A stretch of DNA of 64,000 nt, taken from Isoetes taiwanensis. Lineage: Eukaryota; Streptophyta; Lycopodiopsida; Isoetales; Isoetaceae. The stretch spans positions 11,864,101-11,928,100 of the forward strand of contig JAJEKV010000015.1 in NCBI GenBank assembly GCA_021234155.1. The letters are read 5' to 3'. A program made the translations under genes and the position numbers. How positions within the stretch are numbered: position 1 is the stretch's first letter; every line of letters begins with the position of its first letter. The notes beneath the pieces were generated by a model. It did not search any database and had not been told where the DNA came from. It saw only the letters and a program-made list of their open reading frames with translations. Positions 45,528-55,763 of the stretch are shown here, piece after piece.

Positions 45528-48500
45528 CTAGACATAAACAAAGAGCCAAACCTCTAATTGCCTCAGAATGATCATGTGCATGTCCAAAATTTCTTCATCT
45601 TCGATATAATCCTCATCATAGCCACGAACATGGATTGGCTTAATTAAATGGAGATCGAGCACATAATTTACTTCTTCAGCTTGCTTCCTCCGTGAAAGTG
45701 CCAATGGCGATTCTACGTAAACATGCTCATTTGTATCATCCTCGTGCAAGTCACTTTCGATAACCTTCTCCCAAATATGCATTCTCCTCTTCAATAGCTA
45801 CTCCTTCTCCTTCTCCTTCTCCCTTCTCCTTCTCCTTCTCCTTTCTCCTTCTCCTTCTCCTTCTCCTTCATCATGCAATAATGTGCCATCAACATTATTA
45901 ACGATGTCAAAAAGACCACCACCATCAGCAACATCATCAATATCAGCTACGATAAAGCAATTATAATGCCGAGCTCTTGGTTGACAATGTACGACAATCC
46001 ACCGCTTTGTGTCATTAGGATTCTCATGGATAAATGTCTCGCTCAACCCGACTTGGAAACACGAAAAGGTTCTTTTCATTTCAGCCAATACTTTTGAAGA
46101 ATCCACTTCGAAACCGATGGATGAGTCCTAACTGCTTTGCCACGACCTCTATATACAACTTTGAACCATCGCGGCCTTCAAAACATTTACATGAAAGCTA
46201 CGATAATCTAACTCGATAATGTCTGTCAGGATTCCCACATAATCCAGATTATTCTCCAGAAGGTTGTGATCCCTCGGCATCGGATTGACTTTTCTGCGCT
46301 CAAATTTTATACCGATCCCCGAATCAAATGTAACTCTACACTTATCAACATTGTTGATGCGAAAATGCCGGGCCGATGCCCACATTGAAGTATAGAATCG
46401 CGCCTAGAAGCAAATTACAACAGCTATGAGTAATATAATATAAAGAGAATGAAACTTAGGACCAAAGGTTTATAGTTTTATACCTTCTTGCTACAACCAA
46501 GGGCAAGCTCGTAATCATCATCCGAATATCTTGGCCACGATCTTTAGCTTCATCCATATGAGCCAACAACCATGCATTATCCATAACATCCGAAAACTAA
46601 ATTGTCCCATTGATCATCCTCGTTGGTCTTCTACATGCATTCTCCTTCACGATTTCATACAAGTCTCTCCATGGTTGCAAACTTGCAAAGATATTAAGGA
46701 CAAATGTGCTTATAGCATTAAGCATGTCATCACCCAAACTTCGTTCTACTCCATTACCTTGTAATACTTCTGCCGTAATCTCTTTGGGTTCTTCGTTTTC
46801 CCATAATTTAGGACCACCTGGATGGCATGCGGTAGTGGCATCATTTAGATAAAATAATGTTTCTTGCACAAGATGTCCTTCAGCCATGCAACCCTCTGGT
46901 TTTGCCATTTGACGCACAAAGCTTTTGAGCACCTTCATATAGCGCTCTAGAAAAAACATCCATCTGCTAGGAGCAGGTCCCGCTAACCTTATCTCATTTG
47001 GAATATGCATCAATAGATGTACCTATATATGTAAGCAAATTGTTAATTGTACTTATAGTTGCTAGAAATAATATAATCACTTCCTCCTCCACTTTTAATA
47101 TCTCGGCCGCTTCAATTTCTTTGGAGGAGACCCACCTTGCAAATTTACCCAACCGAGATATAATGCTTCTTACTTGTGGGGTCAGGAAGTCACCTATCAC
47201 ACATAGAAATAAAAGCATAAAAACCAAAATATACCTGAAGAAACTTGTGCCAATCATGTGTCTTTAATCCAATGAGGCTACCTTTTTTAGTAAATGCCTT
47301 TCTCAAAGAAGCTCCATATCCAGTTGGCGTGCGCACCTTTGCTATCCTCGTCACTTCAACCTGTTGTTTCTTTCCTAGAACCCATGCACCTTGTTTCCAT
47401 GCCAGAGTCTTCTTGCCCATCCTCTTGATGGGCCAGTATTTCTTTTTTATTTTTTGCTCTTTCAGATCCATTCTAGCACCCAAGGTTTCCCATTCTCCTG
47501 TTAAATGCTGCCAAAGAGAATGAGCAACATTCTTGAAAATGTGCATAGGATCTAGCAAGTGAACCAACTCCAAGCCACTCCAGTATTCCAACCTATAAAA
47601 TATAGATAACCTCTTCATTCCAGGAGGAGTTTTCGCATTGGCATCTTTATAACCAGTCAAGTAATCCACATTGGGATTCATCTCTTGCCAAGCATCCAAC
47701 CAATCCTTGGGTGTCCATCGCTTTGGCTTCGACGTCTTATTAGAGCCACGTGCAGAATGGCCCTCTGGCAAATATTTTTTATGCCCCAAATATATTTGTT
47801 TTTTCAGATATTTTGATCTATAAGAAGTCAAGCTAGTCCCACAAGATGGGCATCCACATGCAGCACTTGTTTGTAGATCTGTAATGAGAATAAAAGGTAA
47901 AGTATTAAAATAATAATTGAACTTTGATACTTTTGCACTCTTACTATATCATACCTGAAGCTTCAGAAAAACCTGGATAATCATGAAGAGTAAAGCATAA
48001 CATCCCATGGAATATAAAGTCATGTGGAGATTTAGAAATGTCATACATATGCACTCCCTTCCACAAGATCTCAAGTTCTTCTACTAAAGGTTCTAAGTAT
48101 ACATCCATATTTTTCACTTTGTACTTTCCTGTAATAACCCATTTTATGCTTAATACAAAGTAAAAATAAACTTATATACAACATACATACCTGGAATGAT
48201 CAAAGTCAGCATGATGTGACCAGGCTTTGTGGCCATCCATGGTGGGATATTATAATTCACAATTGCCACAGGCCACACGCCATGTGAGGATGATCTACTC
48301 CCCCATGGGCAAACACCATCAATCCCTAGCCCAAGTCTAACGTTGTGAGGTTCTGATGCAAATATAGGCCACTTCTCTTCTATATATTTCCACAAAGCCC
48401 CATCAGCAGGTATTCTCATTTTTCCATCAGTGCTATGATGCCTTGCATGGTAATCCATGAAATCTGCTAGGGTTGGTGATCGAAACATATGACGAAGTCG

Positions 48501-49581
48501 AGGAATTATAGGCATGTGGCGTAACACCTTTCTTGCAACCTTGGTCTTCCTATCTTCTTCATAACGTGCTTCTTTGCATATTGGACATGCATCATGGTTT
48601 GCATAGTCTTTGCGAAATAAGATACAATCATTGACACATGCATGCACGATGTTATATTCCAGTCCTAAGGATCGTAATAGCTCTCTAGCTTCCCGCCTAG
48701 ATTTTGGAAGACAATGGCCATCGGGTAGTATCTTATCAAGCAAACTATAAAAACATCAAGTAAGCATATCTGTATATGAACCCCGCACCCACACTAAAAC
48801 AAAAGAATGAATTGCATGTACGTACCTGAAAAGTTCGGACACACTACTGTTGCTCCAACCAACTTTGTGTTGAAGATTTAGAATAAGCATACATGTGGCA
48901 AGGCGAGATATACGGGCATTTGGAAACAATGTCGTACTTGCCTCATTATGGAGATACGTTGCCTTATCAATACATGGTTCATCATCTACGTCATTAGCAC
49001 CGTCATTGTTTTCACGACTATTGGGTTCTTGACTTGTTGGGAAAAAAATTGTGATCATATCATGAATTGCCTCCTCACCAACAAAAGTACTTTGCATGCT
49101 AGACTCTTCACTAGGTGACTATATGGCCACATAAAGATGTATAAGAAGTGAATAGAAATGGAAGAATGAAGATACACAATACATGTTACAAGTGACGAAG
49201 AAATTTAGCATTTTCCTTCTATTTGGAACAAATAAAAACAAAAATGATACTCACAGTATTTGCATCATGTTCGAGGTTATTTTCTTCATCAAGTTGCGTA
49301 GGCCGACTACGACATAATCCATACTTTGCTTCATGATCCAATCGAACGCGATATGAACGGCTTGTCTTGCCATTACACCTGTTGCACCAACAAGTGCCTC
49401 GACGAAGGTAGAGAACTTCCGTCGGATCTCTCCTAGCCCTTTTCCTATACCTTCGTCGGGAGAAGGATGATGAATTTGATGAAGAAGACGTTGAAGAAGA
49501 TGATTTGGCTACCTGGCGTGGCAAACAATCATTCCCACTATTGTAGCTACTAGTCCCAGAGCTCGACATTTCATTTGACAT
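45528..49581 (-). CDS. TNP2-like CACTA transposase gene (multi-exon, possibly broken)
   Basis: The gene starts near 49579 (MSNEMSSSGTSSYNSGND). A Ser-rich, Arg-rich N-terminus leads to CWCNRCNGKTSRSYRVRLDH, like the transposase-associated domain. 49097-48830 matches the following spacer (ATYLHNEASTTLFPNARISR). The TNP2 core is at 48743-48150: LPDGHCLPKSRREARELL, YNIVHACVNDCILFRKDY, CPICKEARYEE, NVRLGLGIDGVCPWGS and YNIPPWMATKPGHIMLTLII. It continues at 48.1-47.9 kb and 47831-47190 (LIYLGH-type box, LDPMHIFKNVAHSLWQHL, GLKTHDWHKFLQ). DUF4218-like sequence is at 47013-46830 (SRWMFFLERYMKVLKSFVRQ) and DUF4216-like at 46385-45800 (YVGILTDIIELDYRSF, ETFIHENPNDTKRWIVVHC). Most breaks look like introns. 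The function is excision and insertion of CACTA elements in the nucleus. Activity is uncertain. Confidence 0.75.
45801..45870. repeat. CTTCTC hexamer microsatellite
   Basis: (CTCCTT)n-type pyrimidine tract. On the minus strand it encodes a Glu/Gly/Arg run at the end of the DUF4216-like ORF. Confidence 0.9.
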
Positions 49582-50045
49582 TTGTAAATGGATCTAGTAC
49601 ACACTGAAAACTATGGTAAGAATATTGCTTAGAAAAAAAAAAATCAAGTAAAACAACAACATTAACAAAAGTTTGAATCTAGAAGCTAGGAAGATTAAGT
49701 TCATTGATGTGTATACCAAGAGCTCAAACCTAGAACTTCAAAATGAAAATCCAGTGATTGACGTGTATATAACAAAATTCTACCAACGCCTCACCCAAAG
49801 GACTATCCTCCTATGAACATAAAGAAGATGTTGCATTTCTAAAGAATTTTCTAATTGAAAAAGCCCACCTGCCAAAGTGGCGGACCTGGCAAAGGGGTTG
49901 ACCCTGGCCAAGGGGCGAGCTGCAGAGGAAGGGGCGAGCCATAAAAAGTGTGAGAAATGGGCCTTGAAGTTAATGTAGAAAAAGATTGTAAAAATGCGTC
50001 TCGACAAAGTGAACAAGCAATAAATGACGATTAAAATGAGTCAAG

Positions 50046-50184
<139 letters not shown>

Positions 50185-50254
50185 AGAAAATTAATGCGTC
50201 CTATGGCGCATTGTTCTAGTTTTAGCATGTCCTTATATTCCCTCTAATTCTCCT

Positions 50255-50340
50255 GGATTCCCTTACATTCTAGAAGTTTCTAGGACATTCTAGAACTTTC
50301 TGGAACATTTTGAAACTTTCAAAACATCCTAGAATATTAT
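50255..50340. repeat. degenerate TTCTAGAANN decamer repeat
   Basis: CATTCTAGAAG, TTTCTAGGAC, ATTCTAGAAC, TTTCTGGAAC, ATTTTGAAAC and TTTC follow one another at 10-bp spacing. The same pattern appears at 3.48 and 51.2-51.6 kb. Confidence 0.7.
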
Positions 50341-50404
50341 AGTCTATTTTATGTTAATTAGAACATTACCCTTAAGTATATTTGAAACATAAATTATTCA
50401 TAGA

Positions 50405-50490
50405 ATTAATGCTTGGTCTAGTGGTTAGAGTGGGGGTTTGGGGGGCTGAGGACTAGGGTTCGAATCCCCCCAATAACATAAAAATTTTTA
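50405..50490 (+). mobile_element. tRNA-derived SINE fragment
   Basis: TGGTCTAGTGGTTAGAG is a perfect A box and GGTTCGAATCC a perfect B box, followed by CATAAAAATTTTTAAAA. No acceptor or anticodon stem folds convincingly, so this is a SINE head, not a tRNA gene. Confidence 0.7.
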
Positions 50491-50549
50491 AAAGCCTTTC
50501 CTTAAGGAACGAGCATTCAATATGAGCCTTAGGATCTTAGACCCGATCA

Positions 50550-50850
50550 ACGATCAAGATCTCACCATATAAAAAACAATATGAGCCGTAGGATCTATTA
50601 TATATAATTCCCAAAGCCACGTGGACCGTAGGATGTGTCCCCAAGCCACGTGAGCCAAGCCGGATCTCGGACCGACGGCCGGGATCGAATCAATCGGGAT
50701 CAGATCAATGCGGACCGTAGGGACCGCTGTACATATTATATGTAAACTCGAGGCCATTCGGGCGTAGGATACGCCCCAAACCCACGGAGCCGGATCTCGA
50801 TTCGGAATCCGATCCGGATAAGCGCGACAAACATAAGAACATATATAGAG
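50550..50850 (+). repeat. duplicated GGACCGTAGGATC-rich segment, copy 1
   Basis: Shares with 52060-52345 a colinear series: GGATCTCGGACCGACGGCC, GATCAGATCAAT, GGACCGTAGG, CATATTATATGTAAACTC, GGATAAGCGCGACAAACATA and AGAACATATATAGA. Within each copy CCGTAGGAT / CCGTCGGATC also repeats. Confidence 0.8.
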
Positions 50851-51054
50851 TAGATAGATAGATATCAGTATATATATATAATTATTAGGAGTGGCTTCCG
50901 GAAGCTTCTTTATATTCACCCCCCTCAGATCTTGGCCGTCGGTTTGCTCCCTTGCAATCTCGTCCGTCGGATCTGGTGGCTTCTAGAAGCTTCCCCCGGC
51001 CCTCTGGTGGCCCATCTCGACCGGCCCATTTGTTTGGGGATCTCCCAACTTTTA

Positions 51055-51165
51055 CCCAAAAATTTTTTATGCTAGGGAGGGAATTGAACCCCTGACCCCT
51101 TCACCCCCACAAGGGGGGTTTGGGGGGAACCCCTTAACCAACTTTCCACACTTCCATTCATGAAT
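51055..51165 (-). mobile_element. tRNA-derived SINE fragment
   Basis: On the minus strand GTTGGTTAAGGGG (A-box-like) and GGGGTTCAATTCC (B box) precede CATAAAAAATTTTTT, the same 3' end as the SINE at 50.4 kb. Confidence 0.65.
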
Positions 51166-51224
51166 ATAAGTGTGCTTTTTTCTTGTTAAGGTTACCTCCA
51201 ACCCTAATAATTCTAGAATATCTA

Positions 51225-51660
51225 GGATGGTTCTAGAATTTAGGGTTTCCACATATATCCCACATGCATAGATGCAAAAAAGAGCCTTTTTTCAGTATAT
51301 AAAGAGGCCATCCAGATGGGAATAAGCATTCTAGTTTTTGGCTAGAAAATTCTAGATTGGAGTTCTAGAATGCTCTAGGAAGATCTAGGATGTTCCAAAA
51401 ATTATGGAATGTACTGGAAAGTTCAGGGGGGGTTCTGGAACATAGAACCTTCTAGAACAATAAAAAAGAAGTTGTAAAATTTTGTAAAAAGTAAAAAAAA
51501 AAAGTTACGAAATTTGAACCTTATTGTACAAGAACCTATTCTAGAATATAGAACCTTCTAGAACAATAAAAAAAAGTTGTAAAATTTTGTAAAAAGTAAA
51601 AAAAAGTTACGAAATTTGAACCTTATTCTAGAAAAAACTATTCTAGAATTTAGGGTTTGC
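51225..51660. repeat. TTCTAGAA-rich, internally duplicated region
   Basis: CTAGAATTTAGGGTTT(C/G)CACATAT and the following CCCACATGCATAGATGCAAA appear at 51231 and 51642. AACAATAAAAAAAAGTTGTAAAATTTTGT appears at 51456 and 51563. Between these lie decamer-spaced TTCTAGAA words. Confidence 0.75.
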
Positions 51661-51703
51661 ACATATATCCCACATGCATAGATGCAAAAAATAGCCTCTT
51701 TTT

Positions 51704-51819
51704 CAGTATATAAAGAAGCTATCCAGATGAGAATAAGCATTCTGGTTTTTGGGTGGGGGTTCAGTATATAAAGAAGCTATCCAGATGAGAATAAGCATTC
51801 TGGTTTTTGGGTGGGGGTT
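51704..51819. repeat. perfect 58-bp tandem duplication
   Basis: Units 51704-51761 and 51762-51819 are identical, both starting CAGTATATAAAGAAGCTATC. A diverged third copy is at 51293-51345. Confidence 0.95.
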
Positions 51820-51899
51820 CTAGAACATAGAACCTTCTAAACATGCTAAAATTGGAACTTGCTCCGTAGGAACATGCACCGTAGGACGTATTAAATTCT

Positions 51900-52021
<122 letters not shown>

Positions 52022-52054
52022 AGTTTTTGAAAATACCAAGGCTTAAAGTTTGTT

Positions 52055-52350
52055 GAAAATACCAAGGCCCGAGCATGCAATGTGGGCCGTAGGATCTTGG
52101 ACCAAGGATTATGATCAATCTGGACTGTAGGATCATGTAGGATATATCTAAAACAACGTGAGCCGTCGGATCTCGGACCGACGGTCAGGATCAGATCAAT
52201 CTGGACCGTAGGACCGCGGTACACATATTATATGTAAACTCCCAGGCCATCTGGGCCGTAGGATACGTCCCAAACCCACGTGAGCCGTCGGATCTCGAAC
52301 GGACGGCCGGATAAGCGCGACAAACATAAGAACATATATAGATCAGATAT
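52055..52350 (+). repeat. duplicated GGACCGTAGGATC-rich segment, copy 2
   Basis: Partner of 50550-50850, offset by about 1.49 kb. TATACAAGTTTTTG occurs at both borders (52016 and 52347). Confidence 0.8.
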
Positions 52351-53390
52351 ACAAGTTTTTGTACTATAAGAGGTTGTACTACGAGGGATTTTGCAAAGTC
52401 AACAGGTTACAAAGACTTTATTAACATGTTACTGTTTTCTTGAGTAAGAAATTATACCATCTGAAACCTAAATAACATAAACTCCAAACACTAAACTTGA
52501 GAGTAACCCCTAAGATCCTAAACCCTTAAACCTAAACCAATACTAGTAGTCAATAGTTACTCCGACCATAAATCTTAAACCCCATAAAACTCATGTATCA
52601 AGGGACATTACAGACTGTGGGAACCATGGGTATGTACCTCTAGGAATACTTAGTTCCAACCAATTAACATATATTGAACATGTAGATGGTCAAATTCTTG
52701 ATCTACAACCATAGCCAACTTGGATCAAACTCCCAAGTCAATCTCGCTGAGAGCAATCTTATTTATGCAAGGGCGTTTGTTGAATGCCCTTATAAAAAGT
52801 AGGCTACTAAAATAGCATACAGAAAGTGTGTGTACCCACAAAATGGAATAAAATAGAATGCATAGATAGGTTGAATTATTAGAGCCAAAGATTGTTGCCG
52901 AAGAAACTTTAACTTGCATCCTTATATCAAGCATCCCAAGATTACACGAAATCGAATGTACGTACGTTGGGAAGTATAGATTTCCCAAGCTTCTATAAAA
53001 TTTCTAGGCTTATCCACATTCCATTTTGGCTACCCAATATTCTAGGAGATTCTAAGTTTTCTAAGAATCTATTAAGATTCTCCAAGATACTGCAATATTC
53101 TTTAGACTATACAAAAATTCACTGTGAAGCACTCCCAATGTGAAAGATATATCAAGATTCCATTAAAATCCCTTAGAAAACAATGATACCAGAACCTGAA
53201 GTTAAGGGATGTGACTCCAGATGATTCTTTTTTTTTTCTTTTTCTTTTTTTGAGTTTCAAAATTATAATAGTTTCGGCACAAGTTTAACATTCACAAATT
53301 GAGTACGTTGCAAGCGTATTGCACGTACTTCGTATAGGCTATTCAAAAAATAAGCCTATAGATGCCAATTCTATATATTCCATGTGAGGT
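52351..53390. other. no gene recognised
   Basis: Anonymous AT-rich DNA downstream of the GH17 remnant, with a pyrimidine run at 53227-53250. Confidence 0.45.
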
Positions 53391-53399
53391 TTATTATTT

Positions 53400-54575
53400 C
53401 GTGAGCATGCAAAATAACTAAGTAACTAACTCCTTTCGCATTTGTCAATAATACTTCTTGACCCTTACCAGAAAGATCTAGCTTGTATTTTGCCTGCCCA
53501 TCATATGTATATATTCCTCAATGCCTTTCAAAATTTCCAGGAGCTATGCTCTTCTCATCTTCATCTATCAGACTGAACAAATACACATCTAATGCACTTC
53601 CAGGTCTTAGAGGAGTACCTGTATTAGCCATAACATGCTTCACAAGCCCCTGGTTGAATTTGTGCGCATTTGTTACAGTGGCTTCAGAATCCCCATCTGT
53701 AGGCCATCCAACTTCTCCCACAATTATTGGCATATTAGGGTATCCTGCATCGTTCAATGCAGCCACTAACAGATCATACTTTGCATCAAACACATTTGTG
53801 TAGGTGTTGGATCCGTCCTGAATTACATTGGTAGAACCATCGAAATAAGCAAAGCTTTTGGGAAAGTTCGAATCTTGGTTTAAGCTGATGAAAGGGTAGA
53901 GATTAATCGTGAAGGCACTGTTAGAGCTATCCAGAATTTTCACTATGCTCAGCATAAGGCTTTTTATATCGGATCTGAAGATTCCCGTTGAAGGCATGTC
54001 ATTGGTACTCTGCAAAACTTCGGCATTGAGAGGTACAGTTATCTTGATTTTGCTAAGGCCGGCTCTTGAAAGAGCCGATTGAATATTTTGGAGTGCCGGA
54101 ACTGTCACCGATTCAAAGCTCCTGTTGTATGCTTTTAAAAACGGCTCGTTACCTACGGCGACATACCTGCACAGAGATATCGAACTATTTAACCCCAAAA
54201 CAAAAATACACCGACATAAACAATAAAGGCGCGGCTACGTAGAGCAGAGCTATGCCAAGAATCTTGAGAAGATATTAACTGTAAATGCAATGCATGAAAT
54301 GTTCCTTAATTCAGGTTGTTTCGCGATGCCAGATACGAATGCTTCAGAACAGAGCACTCAAGAAAAAGCATGGCTAAAAAAGCCATAGCCAGAAAAAGCA
54401 AAGCAATCAAATAAAACAAGAAACACCGACTTACTTGATATCGACATCATCGATGTAAGCATATCATTAGGTATTCCGACCATAACTTGCATATTTGATC
54501 CTTGAAGAGCGTTCATAGCACTAGAATCCGCATCAAAGAGCTTGACTTTGGTAATACCATTGGCTGGACCTGGCT
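53400..54575 (-). pseudogene. GH17 glucan endo-1,3-beta-glucosidase pseudogene
   Basis: GH17 enzymes hydrolyse beta-1,3-glucan (callose) in the wall or apoplast. The 5' piece (about 54570-54436) reads NGITKVKLFDADSSAMNALQ, then GSNMQVMVGIPNDML and, in a shifted frame, DDVDI. A GTAAGT donor (54435) and CAG acceptor (54167) join it to YVAVGNEPFLKAYNRSF, which has the acid/base Glu. About 25 residues normally present between NDML and VDI are missing. The 3' exon continues FTINLYPFISLN, VGEVGWPTDGD with the nucleophile Glu, and ALDVYLFSLIDEDEKSIAPG up to FERH, where TGA (ending at 53518) replaces the expected Trp codon. The frame then continues GIYTYDGQAKYKLDLSGKG to about 53405. Signal peptide and first residues were not found. 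Deletion, frame change and nonsense codon mark it as a pseudogene. Confidence 0.85.
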
Positions 54576-54599
54576 TAAGGCGGGATCGCAGACGAAGAA

Positions 54600-55740
54600 G
54601 CTGCCTTCAATAAATGAATATTGGCATATCCATTAATGGTCTTTGACACGTCTCTAGAGCATAGACATCCAATATTTAATAAACATCCAATATTTAATAA
54701 ACATTAAATATGAAATGCCCCCTTTTTTTTTTTTCTTGAAGGAAAATGCCCTAATTTCAAGGATGGACGGTCCAGATAAAATGCCCCAATTGAATCCCTA
54801 GATCTAACGGGCCACATCAAAAGCCCCAAATAAAAGGGGCTACTTGGGGTTGATTGAGGTGTCACCGTTTTGACCGTCCATCTCAGAGATGGACGGCCGA
54901 GATCAAGCTTTACCAGCAACTTCTTTGCACCTTTCTTAACCTTAAAATCAAGGGCCACGATTTCTCACGTGCCCGATCGACGGCCCAGGGATGGGGTGCA
55001 TGCCCCATGCATGCCCCCCCATCAAATCCAACGGCTATTGTGGCGACACCTCAAAAAATCGACGGCTGGGAATAATCTCTACCTACTTTCACCCCCCCAT
55101 AGGACCCATAATATAATTGTATATATATAGTAATAGATAATAGATAATAGATATCACCCCATAAATTGCTCAAGAAGGGAAACCCATAGTCAACAATACT
55201 TAACCTTATTCCTAGTTTAACCCAAAGAAAAATGCAAAATCAGGAAGCTTACCTGAAGATGTTTTACACAAGTCAAAGGTTAGTGAGTGAGATATCATCA
55301 CATGGTAGAGTCAAAGGTTAGTGAGTGAGATATCATCCCATGGTAGTACATGCCTAAACCAAATAACTTAAGCCCCATATTGAAATTGTTCCTGAGTTAA
55401 AAGCCAAGGAAGTAAAAGAAATATGGAGAGACAGGGAATGTAACCTCAGGCTGGGGTGCACAGGAAAATTGGAAAAGGGCAACGAATGGAAAAAGGAGAA
55501 GGAAATATCGCCCATGGTCACATTTCATTTGGAAATTCGAAATGAATCAAACAACCCCAAAGTATTGTCCATGGTTAACATTTTTGAGTTACATTTTGGG
55601 TGAACATATTAGGTAAACATATTGCCCCCAAAGCAAGTAAAAAACAACAGGGAAAAAAAAACAGAAAAAAGGGCGCGACATCATAGTGATCATACCAAAG
55701 TTTGGCGCCAGTCCGATCCTGATGGCCAAATCTTGCCATT
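54600..55740. other. no gene; short repeats
   Basis: CATCCAATATTTAATAAA is doubled at 54666-54703. GATGGACGG(T/C)C(C/G)(A/G)GAT words recur at 54760-54905 in direct and inverted orientation (GACCGTCCATCTCAGAGATGGACGG, 54869-54893, is close to a palindrome). AGTCAAAGGTTAGTGAGTGAGATATCATC is doubled at 55270 and 55310. Confidence 0.5.
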
Positions 55741-55763
55741 GCCCTCAAGTTCCTATATCTCTT

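Larger units (their letters stand above)
44491..49620 (-). mobile_element. CACTA (En/Spm) transposon, one end defined
   Basis: CACTACAAGA at 44491-44500 is the canonical CACTA terminus, preceded by TAA as a possible 3-bp target duplication copy. A TNP2-type transposase on the minus strand fills 45.5-49.6 kb. I could not find the matching TCTTGTAGTG at the right side between 49.6 and 64 kb; the (TA)n tract at 50.05 kb may have disrupted it. The right coordinate is the start region of the transposase gene, not an end. Confidence 0.75.

Noticed and set aside
49860-49945. GGCAAAGGGG / GGCCAAGGGGCGAG repeated words as a regulatory site
   Set aside because: Short, partly degenerate words without positional relation to a supported gene start.
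50405-50475. Possible tRNA gene with perfect A and B boxes
   Set aside because: No acceptor-stem pairing and no sensible anticodon arm; a second copy with the same tail at 51.1 kb indicates a SINE.
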